A stretch of DNA of 64,000 nt, taken from the NCBI GenBank assembly GCA_964057225.1, contig OZ059897.1, positions 1,674,001 to 1,738,000 on the forward strand, written 5' to 3'. Both the position numbers and the translations under genes were made by a program. Positions 50,205 through 63,886 of this stretch are shown here, one piece after another (the first letter of the stretch is position 1; each line of letters opens with the position of its first letter). The DNA is from Auanema rhodensis (Eukaryota > Nematoda > Chromadorea > Rhabditida > Rhabditidae). A model generated the notes under the pieces. It was not told where the DNA came from. It saw only the letters and a program-made list of their open reading frames with translations, and searched no databases.

Positions 50205-52661
50205 GCATTAGTGTATGTTGAGTTTCCATGTACACTCAACATTGCTTCCAAAAACATTTTGACAAAAATTTTCCCGAAAAATTTCAAGATAATTTTACGA
50301 AAAGTAGATGTTTTTAGATTTCTTTTTTTAAGGCGAAGAGGATGGACAATGTTATTCAACGAAAAAATTAATTCTTCAGGGTGAAAATCGAGGATATAAG
50401 TGTGAACTTATATCAGTTGATATCTCGGTGCATTTTTAAGCTAGCGCAAATCTGATAACACAGATCGACGCAGCTTAAAAATCCGCATCGAATGCATTAT
50501 ACTACATTGAGAAACGTTCAATACAAAAATTATTTATGATTGTTCGAAAAATGATGCATTAGTGTATGTTGAATTTCCATGTACACTCAACATTGCTTCC
50601 AAAAACATTTTGACAAAAATTTTCCCGAAAAATTTCAAGATAATTTTACGAAAAGTAGATGTTTTTAGATTTCTTTTTTCAAGGCGAAGACGATGAACAA
50701 TGTTATTCAACGAAAAAATTAATTCTTCAGGGTGAAAATCGAGGATATAAGTGTGAACTTATATCAGTTGATATCTCGGTGAATTTTTAAGCTAGCGCAA
50801 ATCTGATAACACAGATCGACGCAGCTTAAAAATCCGCATCGAATGCATTATACTACATTGAGAAACGTTCAATACAAAAATTATCTATGATTGTTCGAAA
50901 AATGATGCATTAGTGTATGTTGAGTTTCCATGTACACTCAACATTGCTTCCAAAAACATTTTGACAAAAATTTTCCCGAAAAATTTCAGGATAATTTTAC
51001 GAAAAGTAGATGTTTTTAGATTTCTTTTTTTAAGGCGAAGACGATGGACAATGTTATTCAACGAAAAAATTAATTCTTCAGGGTGAAAATCGAGGATATA
51101 AGTGTGAACTTATATCAGTTGATATCTCGGTGCATTTTTAAGCTAGCGCAAATCTGATAACACAGATCGACGCAGCTTAAAAATCCGCATCGAATGCATT
51201 ATACTACATTGAGAAACGTTCAATACAAAAATTATCTATGATTGTTCGAAAAATGATGCATTAGTGTATGTTGAGTTTCCATGTACACTCAACATTGCTT
51301 CCAAAAACATTTTGACAAAAATTTTCCCGAAAAATTTCAAGATAATTTTACGAAAAATAGATGTTTTTAGATTTCTTTTTTTAAGGCGAAGACGATGGAC
51401 AATGTTATTCAACGAAAAAATTAATTCTTCAGGGTGAAAATCGAGGATATAAGTGTGAACTTATATCAGTTGATATCTCGGTGAATTTTTAAGCTAGCGC
51501 AAATCTGATAACACAGATCGACGCAGCTTAAAAATCCGCATCGAATGCATTATACTACATTGAGAAACGTTCAATACAAAAATTATCTATGATTGTTCGA
51601 AAAATGATGCATTAGTGTATGTTGAGTTTCCATGTACACTCAACATTGCTTCCAAAAACATTTTGACAAAAATTTTCCCGAAAAATTTCAGGATAATTTT
51701 ACGAAAAGTAGATGTTTTTAGATTTCTTTTTTTAAGGCGAAGACGATGGACAATGTTATTCAACGAAAAAATTAATTCTTCAGGGTGAAAATCGAGGATA
51801 TAAGTGTGAACTTATATCAGTTGATATCTCGGTGCATTTTTAAGCTAGCGCAAATCTGATAACACAGATCGACGCAGCTTAAAAATCCGCATCGAATGCA
51901 TTATACTACATTGAGAAACGTTCAATACAAAAATTATCTATGATTGTTCGAAAAATGATGCATTAGTGTATGTTGAGTTTCCATGTACACTCAACATTGC
52001 TTCCAAAAACATTTTGACAAAAATTTTCCCGAAAAATTTCAAGATAATTTTACGAAAAATAGATGTTTTTAGATTTCTTTTTTTAAGGCGAAGACGATGG
52101 ACAATGTTATTCAACGAAAAAATTAATTCTTCAGGGTGAAAATCGAGGATATAAGTGTGAACTTATATCAGTTGATATCTCGGTGCATTTTTAAGCTAGC
52201 GCAAATCTGATAACACAGATCGACGCAGCTTAAAAATCCGCATCGAATGCATTATACTACATTGAGAAACGTTCAATACAAAAATTATCTATGATTGTTC
52301 GAAAAATGATGCATTAGTGTATGTTGAGTTTCCATGTACACTCAACATTGCTTCCAAAAACATTTTGACAAAAATTTTCCCGAAAAATTTCAAGATAATT
52401 TTACGAAAAATAGATGTTTTTAGATTTCTTTTTTTAAGGCGAAGACGATGGACAATGTTATTCAACGAAAAAATTAATTCTTCAGGGTGAAAATCGAGGA
52501 TATAAGTGTGAACTTATATCAGTTGATATCTCGGTGCATTTTTAAGCTAGCGCAAATCTGATAACACAGATCGACGCAGCTTAAAAATCCGCATCGAATG
52601 CATTATACTACATTGAAAAACGCTCAATACAAAAATTAGTTATGATCGTTTGAAAAATGAT
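50205..52661 (+). repeat. Dimer series: tttcaggat / cgaaaaatag units
   Basis: Units 50205 (aagagg) and 50556 (gttgaattt) are followed by alternating types: tttcaggat at 50907 and 51609, cgaaaaatag at 51258, 51960 and 52311. The 702-bp dimer 50907-51608 is nearly repeated at 51609-52310; the visible difference is gaa in 51258 against gca in 51960. Unit 52311 gains a tgaaaaacgctc/tagttatgatcg tail, which joins it to the C unit at 52662. Confidence 0.7.
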
Positions 52662-55600
52662 GCATTAGTGTATGTTGAGTTTCCATGTACACTCAACATT
52701 GCTTCCAAAAACATTTTGACCAAAATTTTCCCGAAAAATTTCAAGATAATTTCACGAAAAGTAGATGTTTTTAGATTCCTTTTTTTAAGGCGAAGACGAT
52801 GGTAAATGTTATTCAACGAAAAAATTAATTCTTCAGGGTGAAAATCGAGGATACAAGTGTGAACTTATATCAGTTGATATCTCGGTGAATTTTTAAGCTA
52901 GCGCAAATCTGACAACACAGATCGACGCAGCTTAAAAATCCGCATCGAATGCACTATACTACATTAAGAAACGTTCAATACAAAAATTATTTATGATTGT
53001 TCGAAAAATGATGCATTAGTGTATGTTGAGTTTCCATGTACACTCAACATTGCTTCCAAAAACATTTTGACAAAAATTTTCCCGAAAAATTTCAAGATAA
53101 TTTAACAAAGAGTAGATGTTTTTAGTTTTTTTTTTTTAAGGCGAAGACGATGGACAATGTTATTCAACGAAAAAATTATTTCTTCAGGGTGAAAATCGAG
53201 GATTTAAGTGTGAACTTATATCAGTTGATATCTCGGTGAATTTTTAAGCTAGCGCAAATCTGATAACACAAATCGACGCAGTTTAAAAATCCGCATCGAA
53301 TGCATTATACTACATTGAAAAACGCTCAATACAAAAATTAGTTATGATCGTTTGAAAAATGATGCATTAGTGTATGTTGAGTTTCCATGTACACTCAACA
53401 TTGCTTCCAAAAACATTTTGACCAAAATTTTCCCGAAAAATTTCAAGATAATTTCACGAAAAGTAGATGTTTTTAGATTCCTTTTTTTAAGGCGAAGACG
53501 ATGGTAAATGTTATTCAACGAAAAAATTAATTCTTCAGGGTGAAAATCGAGGATACAAGTGTGAACTTATATCAGTTGATATCTCGGTGAATTTTTAAGC
53601 TAGCGCAAATCTGACAACACAGATCGACGCAGCTTAAAAATCCGCATCGAATGCACTATACTACATTGAGAAACGTTCAATACAAGAATTATTTATGATT
53701 GTTCGTAAAATGATGCATTAGTGTATGTTGAGTTTCCATGTACACTCAACATTGCTTCCAAAAACATTTTGACAAAAATTTTCCCGAAAAATTTCAAGAT
53801 AATTTTACGAAAAGTAGATGTTTTTAGATTTCTTTTTTCAAGGCGAAGACGATGAACAATGTTATTCAACGAAAAAATTAATTCTTCAGGGTGAAAATCG
53901 AGGATATAAGTGTGAACTTATATCAGTTGATATCTCGGTGAATTTTTAAGCTAGCGCAAATCTGATAACACAGATCGACGCAGCTTAAAAATCCGCATCG
54001 AATGCATTATACTACATTGAGAAACGTTCAATACAAAAATTATTTATGATTGTTCGTAAAATGATGCATTAGTGTATGTTGAGTTTCCATGTACACTCAA
54101 CATTGCTTCCAAAAACATTTTGACCAAAATTTTCCCGAAAAATTTCAAGATAATTTCACGAAAAGTAGATGTTTTTAGATTCCTTTTTTTAAGGCGAAGA
54201 CGATGGTAAATGTTATTCAACGAAAAAATTAATTCTTCAGGGTGAAAATCGAGGATACAAGTGTGAACTTATATCAGTTGATATCTCGGTGAATTTTAAA
54301 GCTAGCGCAAATCTGATAACACAGATTGACGCAGCTTAAAAATTCGCATCGAATGCACTAAACTACATTGAGAAACGTTCAATACAAAAATTATTTATGA
54401 TTGTTCGTAAAATGATGCATTAGTGTATGTTGAGTTTCCATGTACACTCAACATTGCTTCCAAAAACATTTTGACAAAAATTTTCCCGAAAAATTTCAAG
54501 ATAATTTTACGAAAAGTAGATGTTTTTAGATTTCTTTTTTTGAGGCGAAGAGGATGGACAATGTTATTCAACGAAAAAATTAATTCTTCAGGGTGAAAAA
54601 CGAGGATATAAGTGTGAACTTATATCAGTTGATATCTCGGTGCATTTTTAAGCTAGCGCAAATCTGATAACACAGATCGACGCAGCTTAAAAATCCGCAT
54701 CGAATGCATTATACTACATTGAGAAACGTTCAATACAAAAATTATTTATGATTGTTCGAAAAATGATGCATCAGTGTATGTTGAGTTTCCGTGTACACTC
54801 AACATTGCTTCCAAAAACATTTTGACAAAAATTTTCCCGAAAAATTTCAAGATAATTTTACGAAAAGTAGATGTTTTTAGATTTCTTTTTTCAAGGCGAA
54901 GACGATGAACAATGTTATTCAACGAAAAAATTAATTCTTCAGGGTGAAAATCGAGGATATAAGTGTGAACTTATATCAGTTGATATCTCGGTGAATTTTT
55001 AAGCTAGCGCAAATCTGATAACACAGATCGACGCAGCTTAAAAATCCGCATCGAATGCATTATACTACATTGAGAAACGTTCAATACAAAAATTATTTAT
55101 GATTGTTCGTAAAATGATGCATTAGTGTATGTTGAGTTTCCATGTACACTCAACATTGCTTCCAAAAACATTTTGACAAAAATTTTCCCGAAAAATTTCA
55201 GGATAATTTTAGGAAAAGTAGATGTTTTTAGATTTCTTTTTTTAAGGCGAAGACGATGGACAATGTTATTCAACGAAAAAATTAATTCTTCAGGGTGAAA
55301 ATCGAGGATATAAGTGTGAACTTATATCAGTTGATATCTCGGTGCATTTTTAAGCTAGCGCAAATCTGATAACACAGATCGACGCAGCTTAAAAATCCGC
55401 ATCGAATGCATTATACTACATTGAGAAACGTTCAATACAAAAATTATCTATGATTGTTCGAAAAATGATGCATTAGTGTATGTTGAGTTTCCATGTACAC
55501 TCAACATTGCTTCCAAAAACATTTTGACAAAAATTTTCCCGAAAAATTTCAAGATAATTTAACAAAGAGTAGATGTTTTTATTTTTTTTTTTTAAGGCGA

Positions 55601-56874
55601 AGACGATGGACAATGTTATTCAACGAAAAAATTAATTCTTCAGGGTGAAAATCGAGGATTTAAGTGTGAACTTATATCAGTTGATATCTCGGTGCATTTT
55701 TAAGCTAGCGCAAATCTGATAACACAGATCGACGCAGCTTAAAAATCCGCATCGAATGCACTATACGAAATTGAGAAACGTTCAATACAAAAATTATTTA
55801 TGATTGTTCGAAAAATGATGCATTAGTGTATGTTGAGTTTCCATGTACACTCAACATTGCTTCCAAAAACATTTTGACAAAAATTTTCCCGAAAAATTTC
55901 AAGATAATTTTACGAAAAGTAGATGTTTTTAGATTTCTTTTTTTAAGGCGAAGACGATGGACAATGTTATTCAACGAAAAAATTAATTCTTCAGGGTGAA
56001 AATCGAGGATTTAAGTGTGAACTTATATCAGTTGATATCTCGGTGCATTTTTAAGCTAGCGCAAATCTGATAACACAGATCGACGCAGCTTAAAAATCCG
56101 CATCGAATGCACTATACGAAATTGAGAAACGTTCAATACAAAAATTATTTATGATTGTTCGAAAAATGATGCATTAGTGTATGTTGAGTTTCCATGTACA
56201 CTCAACATTGCTTCCAAAAACATTTTGACAAAAATTTTCCCGAAAAATTTCAAGATAATTTTACGAAAAGTAGATGTTTTTAGATTTCTTTTTTTAAGGC
56301 GAAGACGATGGACAATGTTATTCAACGAAAAAATTAATTCTTCAGGGTGAAAATCGAGGATATAAGTGTGAACTTATATCAGTTGATATCTCGGTGCATT
56401 TTTAAGCTAGCGCAAATCTGATAACACAGATCGACGCAGCTTAAAAATCCGCATCGAATGCACTATACTACATTGAGAAACGTTCAATACAAAAATTATT
56501 TATGATTGTTCGAAAAATGATGCATTAGTGTATGTTGAGTTTCCATGTACACTCAACATTGCTTCCAAAAACATTTTGACAAAAATTTTCCCGAAAAATT
56601 TCAAGATAATTTAACAAAGAGTAGATGTTTTTAGTTTTTTTTTTTTAAGGAGAAGACGATGGACAATGTTATTCAACAAAAAAAAATTAATTCTTCAGGG
56701 TGAAAATCGAGGATTTAAGTGTGAACTTATATCAGTTGATATCTCGGTGAATTTTTAAGCTAGCGCAAATCTGATAACACAAATCGACGCAGCTTAAAAA
56801 TCCGCATCGAATGCATTATACTACATTGAAAAACGCTCAATACAAAAATTAGTTATGATCGTTTGAAAAATGAT
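52662..56874 (+). repeat. C-B-C...D-K block, copy 1
   Basis: Unit 52662 is C with the private acattaagaaacg. 53013 is B with aaggcgaag and aaattatttcttc. 53364 is C. 53715 and 54066 are two extra units; 54066 has gaattttaaagc, cagattgac, aaattcgca and actaaactac. 54417 is D. 54768 (K) has gcatcagtg and ccgtgtac. 55119 has tttcaggat and ttaggaaaag. 55470 is a 350-bp taacaaagag unit. 55470 and 55820 share actatacgaaattg. 56522 is a 353-bp B with attcaacaaaaaaaaatt. The gttcgtaaaatg allele occurs only here and in the next block. Confidence 0.7.
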
Positions 56875-59331
56875 GCATTAGTGTATGTTGAGTTTCCATG
56901 TACACTCAACATTGCTTCCAAAAACATTTTGACCAAAATTTTCCCGAAAAATTTCAAGATAATTTCACGAAAAGTAGATGTTTTTAGATTCCTTTTTTTA
57001 AGGCGAAGACGATGGTAAATGTTATTCAACGAAAAAATTAATTCTTCAGGGTGAAAATCGAGGATACAAGTGTGAACTTATATCAGTTGATATCTCGGTG
57101 AATTTTTAAGCTAGCGCAAATCTGACAACACAGATCGACGCAGCTTAAAAATCCGCATCGAATGCACTATACTACATTAAGAAACGTTCAATACAAAAAT
57201 TATTTATGATTGTTCGAAAAATGATGCATTAGTGTATGTTGAGTTTCCATGTACACTCAACATTGCTTCCAAAAACATTTTGACAAAAATTTTCCCGAAA
57301 AATTTCAAGATAATTTAACAAAGAGTAGATGTTTTTAGTTTTTTTTTTTTAAGGAGAAGACGATGGACAATGTTATTCAACGAAAAAATTAATTCTTCAG
57401 GGTGAAAATCGAGGATTTAAGTGTGAACTTATATCAGTTGATATCTCGGTGAATTTTTAAGCTAGCGCAAATCTGATAACACAAATCGACGCAGTTTAAA
57501 AATCCGCATCGAATGCATTATACTACATTGAAAAACGCTCAATACAAAAATTAGTTATGATCGTTTGAAAAATGATGCATTAGTGTATGTTGAGTTTCCA
57601 TGTACACTCAACATTGCTTCCAAAAACATTTTGACCAAAATTTTCCCGAAAAATTTCAAGATAATTTCACGAAAAGTAGATGTTTTTAGATTCCTTTTTT
57701 TAAGGCGAAGACGATGGTAAATGTTATTCAACGAAAAAATTAATTCTTCAGGGTGAAAATCGAGGATACAAGTGTGAACTTATATCAGTTGATATCTCGG
57801 TGAATTTTTAAGCTAGCGCAAATCTGACAACACAGATCGACGCAGCTTAAAAATCCGCATCGAATGCACTATACTACATTGAGAAACGTTCAATACAAAA
57901 ATTATTTATGATTGTTCGTAAAATGATGCATTAGTGTATGTTGAGTTTCCATGTACACTCAACATTGCTTCCAAAAACATTTTGACAAAAATTTTCCCGA
58001 AAAATTTCAAGATAATTTTACGAAAAGTAGATGTTTTTAGATTTCTTTTTTTGAGGCGAAGAGGATGGACAATGTTATTCAACGAAAAAATTAATTCTTC
58101 AGGGTGAAAAACGAGGATATAAGTGTGAACTTATATCAGTTGATATCTCGGTGCATTTTTAAGCTAGCGCAAATCTGATAACACAGATCGACGCAGCTTA
58201 ACAATCCGCATCGAATGCATTATACTACATTGAGAAACGTTCAATACAAAAATTATTTATGATTGTTCGAAAAATGATGCATCAGTGTATGTTGAGTTTC
58301 CGTGTACACTCAACATTGCTTCCAAAAACATTTTGACAAAAATTTTCCCGAAAAATTTCAAGATAATTTTACGAAAAGTAGATGTTTTTAGATTTCTTTT
58401 TTCAAGGCGAAGACGATGAACAATGTTATTCAACGAAAAAATTAATTCTTCAGGGTGAAAATCGAGGATATAAGTGTGAACTTATATCAGTTGATATCTC
58501 GGTGAATTTTTAAGCTAGCGCAAATCTGATAACACAGATCGACGCAGCTTAAAAATCCGCATCGAATGCATTATACTACATTGAGAAACGTTAAATACAA
58601 AAATTATTTATGATTGTTCGTAAAATGATGCATTAGTGTATGTTGAGTTTCCATGTACACTCAACATTGCTTCCAAAAACATTTTGACAAAAATTTTCCC
58701 GAAAAATTTCAAGATAATTTAACAAAGAGTAGATGTTTTTAGATTCTTTTTTTCAAGGCGAAGACGATGGACAATGTTATTCAACGAAAAAATTAATTCT
58801 TCAGGGTGAAAATGGAGGATATAAGTGTGAACTTATATCAGTTGATATCTCGGTGAATTTTTAAGCTAGCGCAAATCTGACAACACAGATCGACGCAGCT
58901 TAAAAATCCGCATCGAATGCACTATACTAAATTGAGAAACGTTCAATACAAAAATTATTTATGATTGTTCGAAAAATGATGCATTAGTGTATGTTGAGTT
59001 TCCATGTACACTCAACATTGCTTCCAAAAACAGTTTGACAAAAATTTTCCCGAAAAATTTTAAGATAATTTAACAAAGAGTAGATGTTTTTAGATTCTTT
59101 TTTTTAAGGCGAAGACGATGGACAATGTTATTCAACGAAAAAATTAATTCCTCAGGGTGAAAATCGAGGATATAAGTGTGAACTTATATCAGTTGATATC
59201 TTGGTGCATTTTTAAGCTAGCGCAAATCTGATAACACAGATCGACGCAAATTAAAAATTTGTTTCGAATGCACTATTCCACATTGAGAAACGCTCAATAC
59301 AAAAATTATTTATGATTGTTTGAAAAATGAT
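56875..59331 (+). repeat. C-B-C-D-K block, copy 2
   Basis: Units 56875 (C with acattaagaaacg), 57226 (B), 57577 (C with gttcgtaaaatg), 57928 (D, cttaacaatcc) and 58279 (K with gcatcagtg, ccgtgtac and cgttaaatac) repeat the block from 52662 but lack the two units 53715 and 54066. Unit 58630 has gaaaatggagg. Unit 58981 has cagtttgac, ttttaagat, cctcaggg, caaattaaaaatttg and cactattcc. Confidence 0.7.
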
Positions 59332-60735
59332 GCATTAGTGTATGTTGAGTTTCCATGTACACTCAACATTGCTTCCAAAAACATTTTGACAAAAATTTTC
59401 CCGAAAAATTTCAAGATAATTTTACAAAAAGTAGATGTTTTTAGATTTCTTTTTTTAAGGCGAAGAGGATGGACAATGTTATTCAACGAAAAAATTAATT
59501 CTTCAGGGTGAAAATCGAGGATATAAGTGTGAACTTATATCAGTTGATATCTCGGTGCATTTTTAAGCTAGCGCAAATCTGATAACACAGATCGACGCAG
59601 CTCAAAAATCCGCATCGAATGCATTATACTACATTGAGAAACGTTCAATACAAAAATTATTTATGATTGTTCGAAAAATGATGCATTAGTGTATGTTGAG
59701 TTTCCATGTACACTCAACATTGCTTCCAAAAACATTTTGACAAAAATTTTCCCGAAAAATTTCAAAATAATTTAACAAAGAGTAGATGTTTTTAGACTTC
59801 TTTTTTCAAGGCGAACACGATGGACAATGTTATTCAACGAAAAAATTAATTCTTCAGGGTGAAAATCGAGGATTTAAGTGTGAACTTATATCAGTTGATA
59901 TCTCGGTGCATTTTTAAGCTAGCGCAAATCTGATAACACAGATCGACGCAGCTCAAAAATCCGCATCGAATGCATTATACTACATTGAGAAACGTTCAAT
60001 ACAAAAATTATTTATGATTGTTCGAAAAATGATGCATTAGTGTATGTTGAGTTTCCATGTACACTCAACATTGCTTCCAAAAACATTTTGACAAAAATTT
60101 TCCCGAAAAATTTCAAGATAATTTTACGAAAAGTAGATGTTTTTAGATTTCTTTTTTTAAGGCGAAGACGATGGACAATGTTATTCAACGAAAAAATTAA
60201 TTCTTCAGGGTGAAAATCGAGGATATAAGTGTGAACTTATATCAGTTGATATCTCGGTGCATTTTTAAGCTAGCGCAAATCTGATAACACAGATCAACGC
60301 AGCTTAAAAATCCGCATCGAATGCACTATACTAAATTGAGAAACGTTCAATACAAAAATTATTTATGATTGTTCGAAAAATGATGCATTAGTGTATGTTG
60401 AGTTTCCATGTACACTCAACATTGCTTCCAAAAACATTTTGACAAAAATTTTCCCGAAAAATTTCAAGATAATTTTACGAAAAGTAGATGTTTTTAGATT
60501 TCTTTTTTTAAGGCGAAGACGATGGACAATGTTATTCAACGAAAAAATTAATTCTTCAGGGTGAAAATCGAGGATATAAGTGTGAACTTATATCAGTTGA
60601 TATCTCGGTGCATTTTTAAGCTAGCGCAAATCTGATAACACAGATCAACGCAGCTTAAAAATCCGCATCGAATGCATTATACTACATTGAAAAACGCTCA
60701 ATACAAAAATTAGTTATGATCGTTTGAAAAATGAT
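59332..60735 (+). repeat. Four monomers with gctcaaaaat and gatcaacgc marks
   Basis: Units 59332 (ttacaaaaagtag, aagagg) and 59683 (tttcaaaat, taacaaagag, gcgaacacg) share gctcaaaaatcc, a change in the right arm of the 51-bp dyad. Units 60034 and 60385 share the private gatcaacgc. Unit 59332 resembles 62489 and 63185; 59683 resembles 63536. Much of this pattern is therefore reused at the right edge. Confidence 0.65.
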
Positions 60736-62137
60736 GCATTAGTGTATGTTGAGTTTCCATGTACACTCAACATTGCTTCCAAAAACATTTTGACCAAAAT
60801 TTTCCCGAAAAATTTCAAGATAATTTAACAAAGAGTAGATGTTTTTAGTTTTTTTTTTTAAGGAGAAGACGATGGACAATGTTATTCAACGAAAAAATTA
60901 ATTCTTCAGGGTGAAAATCGAGGATTTAAGTGTGAACTTATATCAGTTGATATCTCGGTGAATTTTTAAGCTAGCGCAAATCTGATAACACAAATCGACG
61001 CAGTTTAAAAATCCGCATCGAATGCATTATACTACATTGAAAAACGCTCAATACAAAAATTGTTTATGATTGTTTGAAAAATGATGCATTAGTGTATGTT
61101 GAGTTTCCATGTACACTCAACATTGCTTCCAAAAACATTTTGACAAAAATTTTCCCGAAAAATTTCAAGATAATTTAACAAAGAGTAGATGTTTTTAGAT
61201 TTTTTTTTTTAAGGCGAAGACGATGGACAATGTTATTCAACGAAAAAATTAATTCTTCAGGGTGAAAATCGAGGATTTAAGTGTGAACTTATATCAGTTG
61301 ATATCTCGGTGAATTTTTAAGCTAGCGCAAATCTGATAACACAGATCGACGCAGTTTAAAAATCCGCATCGAATGCATTATACTACATTGAAAAACGCTC
61401 AATACAAAAATTATTTATGATTGTTTGAAAAATGATGCATTAGTGTATGTTGAGTTTCCATGTACACTCAACATTGCTTCCAAAAACATTTTGACAAAAA
61501 TTTTCCCGAAAAATTTCAAGATAATTTGACAAAGAGTAGATGTTTTTAGATTCTTTTTTTTAAGGCGAAGACGATGGACAATGTTATTCAACGAAAAAAT
61601 TAATTCTTCAGGGTGAAAATGGAGGATATAAGTGTGAACTTATATCAGTTGATATCTCGGTGAATTTTTAAGCTAGCGCAAATCTGACAACACAGATCGA
61701 CGCAGCTTAAAAATCCGCATCGAATGCACTATACTAAATTGAGAAACGTTCAATACAAAAATTATTTATGATTGTTCGAAAAATGATGCATTAGTGTATG
61801 TTGAGTTTCCATGTACACTCAACATTGCTTCCAAAAACAGTTTGACAAAAATTTTCCCGAAAAATTTTAAGATAATTTAACAAAGAGTAGATGTTTTTAG
61901 TTTTTTTTTTTAAGGAGAAGACGATGGACAATGTTATTCAACGAAAAAATTAATTCTTCAGGGTGAAAATCGAGGATTTAAGTGTGAACTTATATCAGTT
62001 GATATCTCGGTGAATTTTTAAGCTAGCGCAAATCTGATAACACAGATCGACGCAGTTTAAAAATCCGCATCGAATGCATTATACTACATTGAAAAACGCT
62101 CAATACAAAAATTATTTATGATTGTTTGAAAAATGAT
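60736..62137 (+). repeat. B-type run with chimeric unit 61788
   Basis: Unit 60736 (350 bp) is B-like with aggagaag, cacaaatcg and gcagttt. 61086 is a similar unit with aaggcgaag. 61437 has atttgacaaagag and gaaaatggagg, as in 58630. 61788 (350 bp) has the left part of 58981 (cagtttgac, ttttaagat) followed by B marks (T run, aggagaag, gattta, gaa, gcagttt), so it is another recombinant unit. Confidence 0.65.
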
Positions 62138-63535
62138 GCATTAGTGTATGTTGAGTTTCCATGTACGCTCAACATTGCTTCCAAAAACATTTTGACAAAA
62201 ATTTTCCCGAAAAATTTCAAGATAATTTAACAAAGAGTAGATGTTTTTAGATTCATTTTTTTAAGGCGAAGACGATGGACAATGTTATTCAACGAAAAAA
62301 TTAATTCCTCAGGGTGAAAATCGAGGATATAAGTGTGAACTTATATCAGTTGATATCTTGGTGCATTTTTAAGCTAGCGCAAATCTGATAACACAGATCG
62401 ACGCAAATTAAAAATTTGTTTCGAATGCACTATTCCACATTGAGAAACGCTCAATACAAAAATTATTTATGATTGTTTGAAAAATGATGCATTAGTGTAT
62501 GTTGAGTTTCCATGTACACTCAACATTGCTTCCAAAAACATTTTGACAAAAATTTTCCCGAAAAATTTCAAGATAATTTTACAAAAAGTAGATGTTTTTA
62601 GATTTCTTTTGCGAAGAGGATGGACAATGTTATTCAACGAAAAAATTAATTCTTCAGGGTGAAAATCGAGGATATAAGTGTGAACTTATATCAGTTGATA
62701 TCTCGGTGCATTTTTAAGCTAGCGCAAATCTGATAACACAGATCGACGCAGCTCAAAAATCCGCATCGAATGCATTATACTACATTGAAAAACGCTCAAT
62801 ACAAAAATTATTTATGATTGTTTGAAAAATGATGCATTAGTGTATGTTGAGTTTCCATGTACGCTCAACATTGCTTCCAAAAACATTTTGACAAAAATTT
62901 TCCCGAAAAATTTCAAGATAATTTAACAAAGAGTAGATGTTTTTAGATTCATTTTTTTAAGGCGAAGACGATGGACAATGTTATTCAACGAAAAAATTAA
63001 TTCCTCAGGGTGAAAATCGAGGATATAAGTGTGAACTTATATCAGTTGATATCTTGGTGCATTTTTAAGCTAGCGCAAATCTGATAACACAGATCGACGC
63101 AAATTAAAAATTTGTTTCGAATGCACTATTCCACATTGAGAAACGCTCAATACAAAAATTATTTATGATTGTTTGAAAAATGATGCATTAGTGTATGTTG
63201 AGTTTCCATGTACACTCAACATTGCTTCCAAAAACATTTTGACAAAAATTTTCCCGAAAAATTTCAAGATAATTTTACAAAAAGTAGATGTTTTTAGATT
63301 TCTTTTTTTAAGGCGAAGAGGATGGACAATGTTATTCAACGAAAAAATTAATTCTTCAGGGTGAAAATCGAGGATATAAGTGTGAACTTATATCAGTTGA
63401 TATCTCGGTGCATTTTTAAGCTAGCGCAAATCTGATAACACAGATCGACGCAGCTCAAAAATCCGCATCGAATGCATTATACTACATTGAGAAACGTTCA
63501 ATACAAAAATTATTTATGATTGTTCGAAAAATGAT
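62138..63535 (+). repeat. Dimer duplication at the right edge, one copy deleted by 6 bp
   Basis: Units 62138 and 62834 share tacgctcaac, ttcatttttttaagg, cctcaggg, caaattaaaaatttg and cactattcc. Units 62489 and 63185 share ttacaaaaagtag, aagagg and gctcaaaaat. The dimer is 696 bp in the first copy and 702 bp in the second, because unit 62489 is 345 bp: six bases (ttt plus aag) are missing where the T tract meets gcgaagagg, near 62610. Unit 62489 also differs in its tail (tgaaaaacgctc). Confidence 0.8.
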
Positions 63536-63886
63536 GCATTAGTGTATGTTGAGTTTCCATGTACACTCAACATTGCTTCCAAAAACATTTTGACAAAAAT
63601 TTTCCCGAAAAATTTCAAAATAATTTAACAAAGAGTAGATGTTTTTAGATTTCTTTTTTCAAGGCGAAGACGATGGACAATGTTATTCAACGAAAAAATT
63701 AATTCTTCAGGGTGAAAATCGAGGATATAAGTGTGAACTTATATCAGTTGATATCTCGGTGCATTTTTAAGCTAGCGCAAATCTGATAACACAGATCGAC
63801 GCAGATTAAAAATCCGCATCGAATGCACTATACTACATTGAGAAACGTTCAATACAAAAATTATTTATGATTGTTCGAAAAATGAT
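63536..63886 (+). repeat. Last complete monomer
   Basis: It carries tttcaaaat and taacaaagag as in unit 59683, then ttttttcaagg, gatata and gcagattaaaaatcc, a private change in the right arm of the 51-bp dyad. Its position after 63185 repeats the order 59332-59683. Confidence 0.7.
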
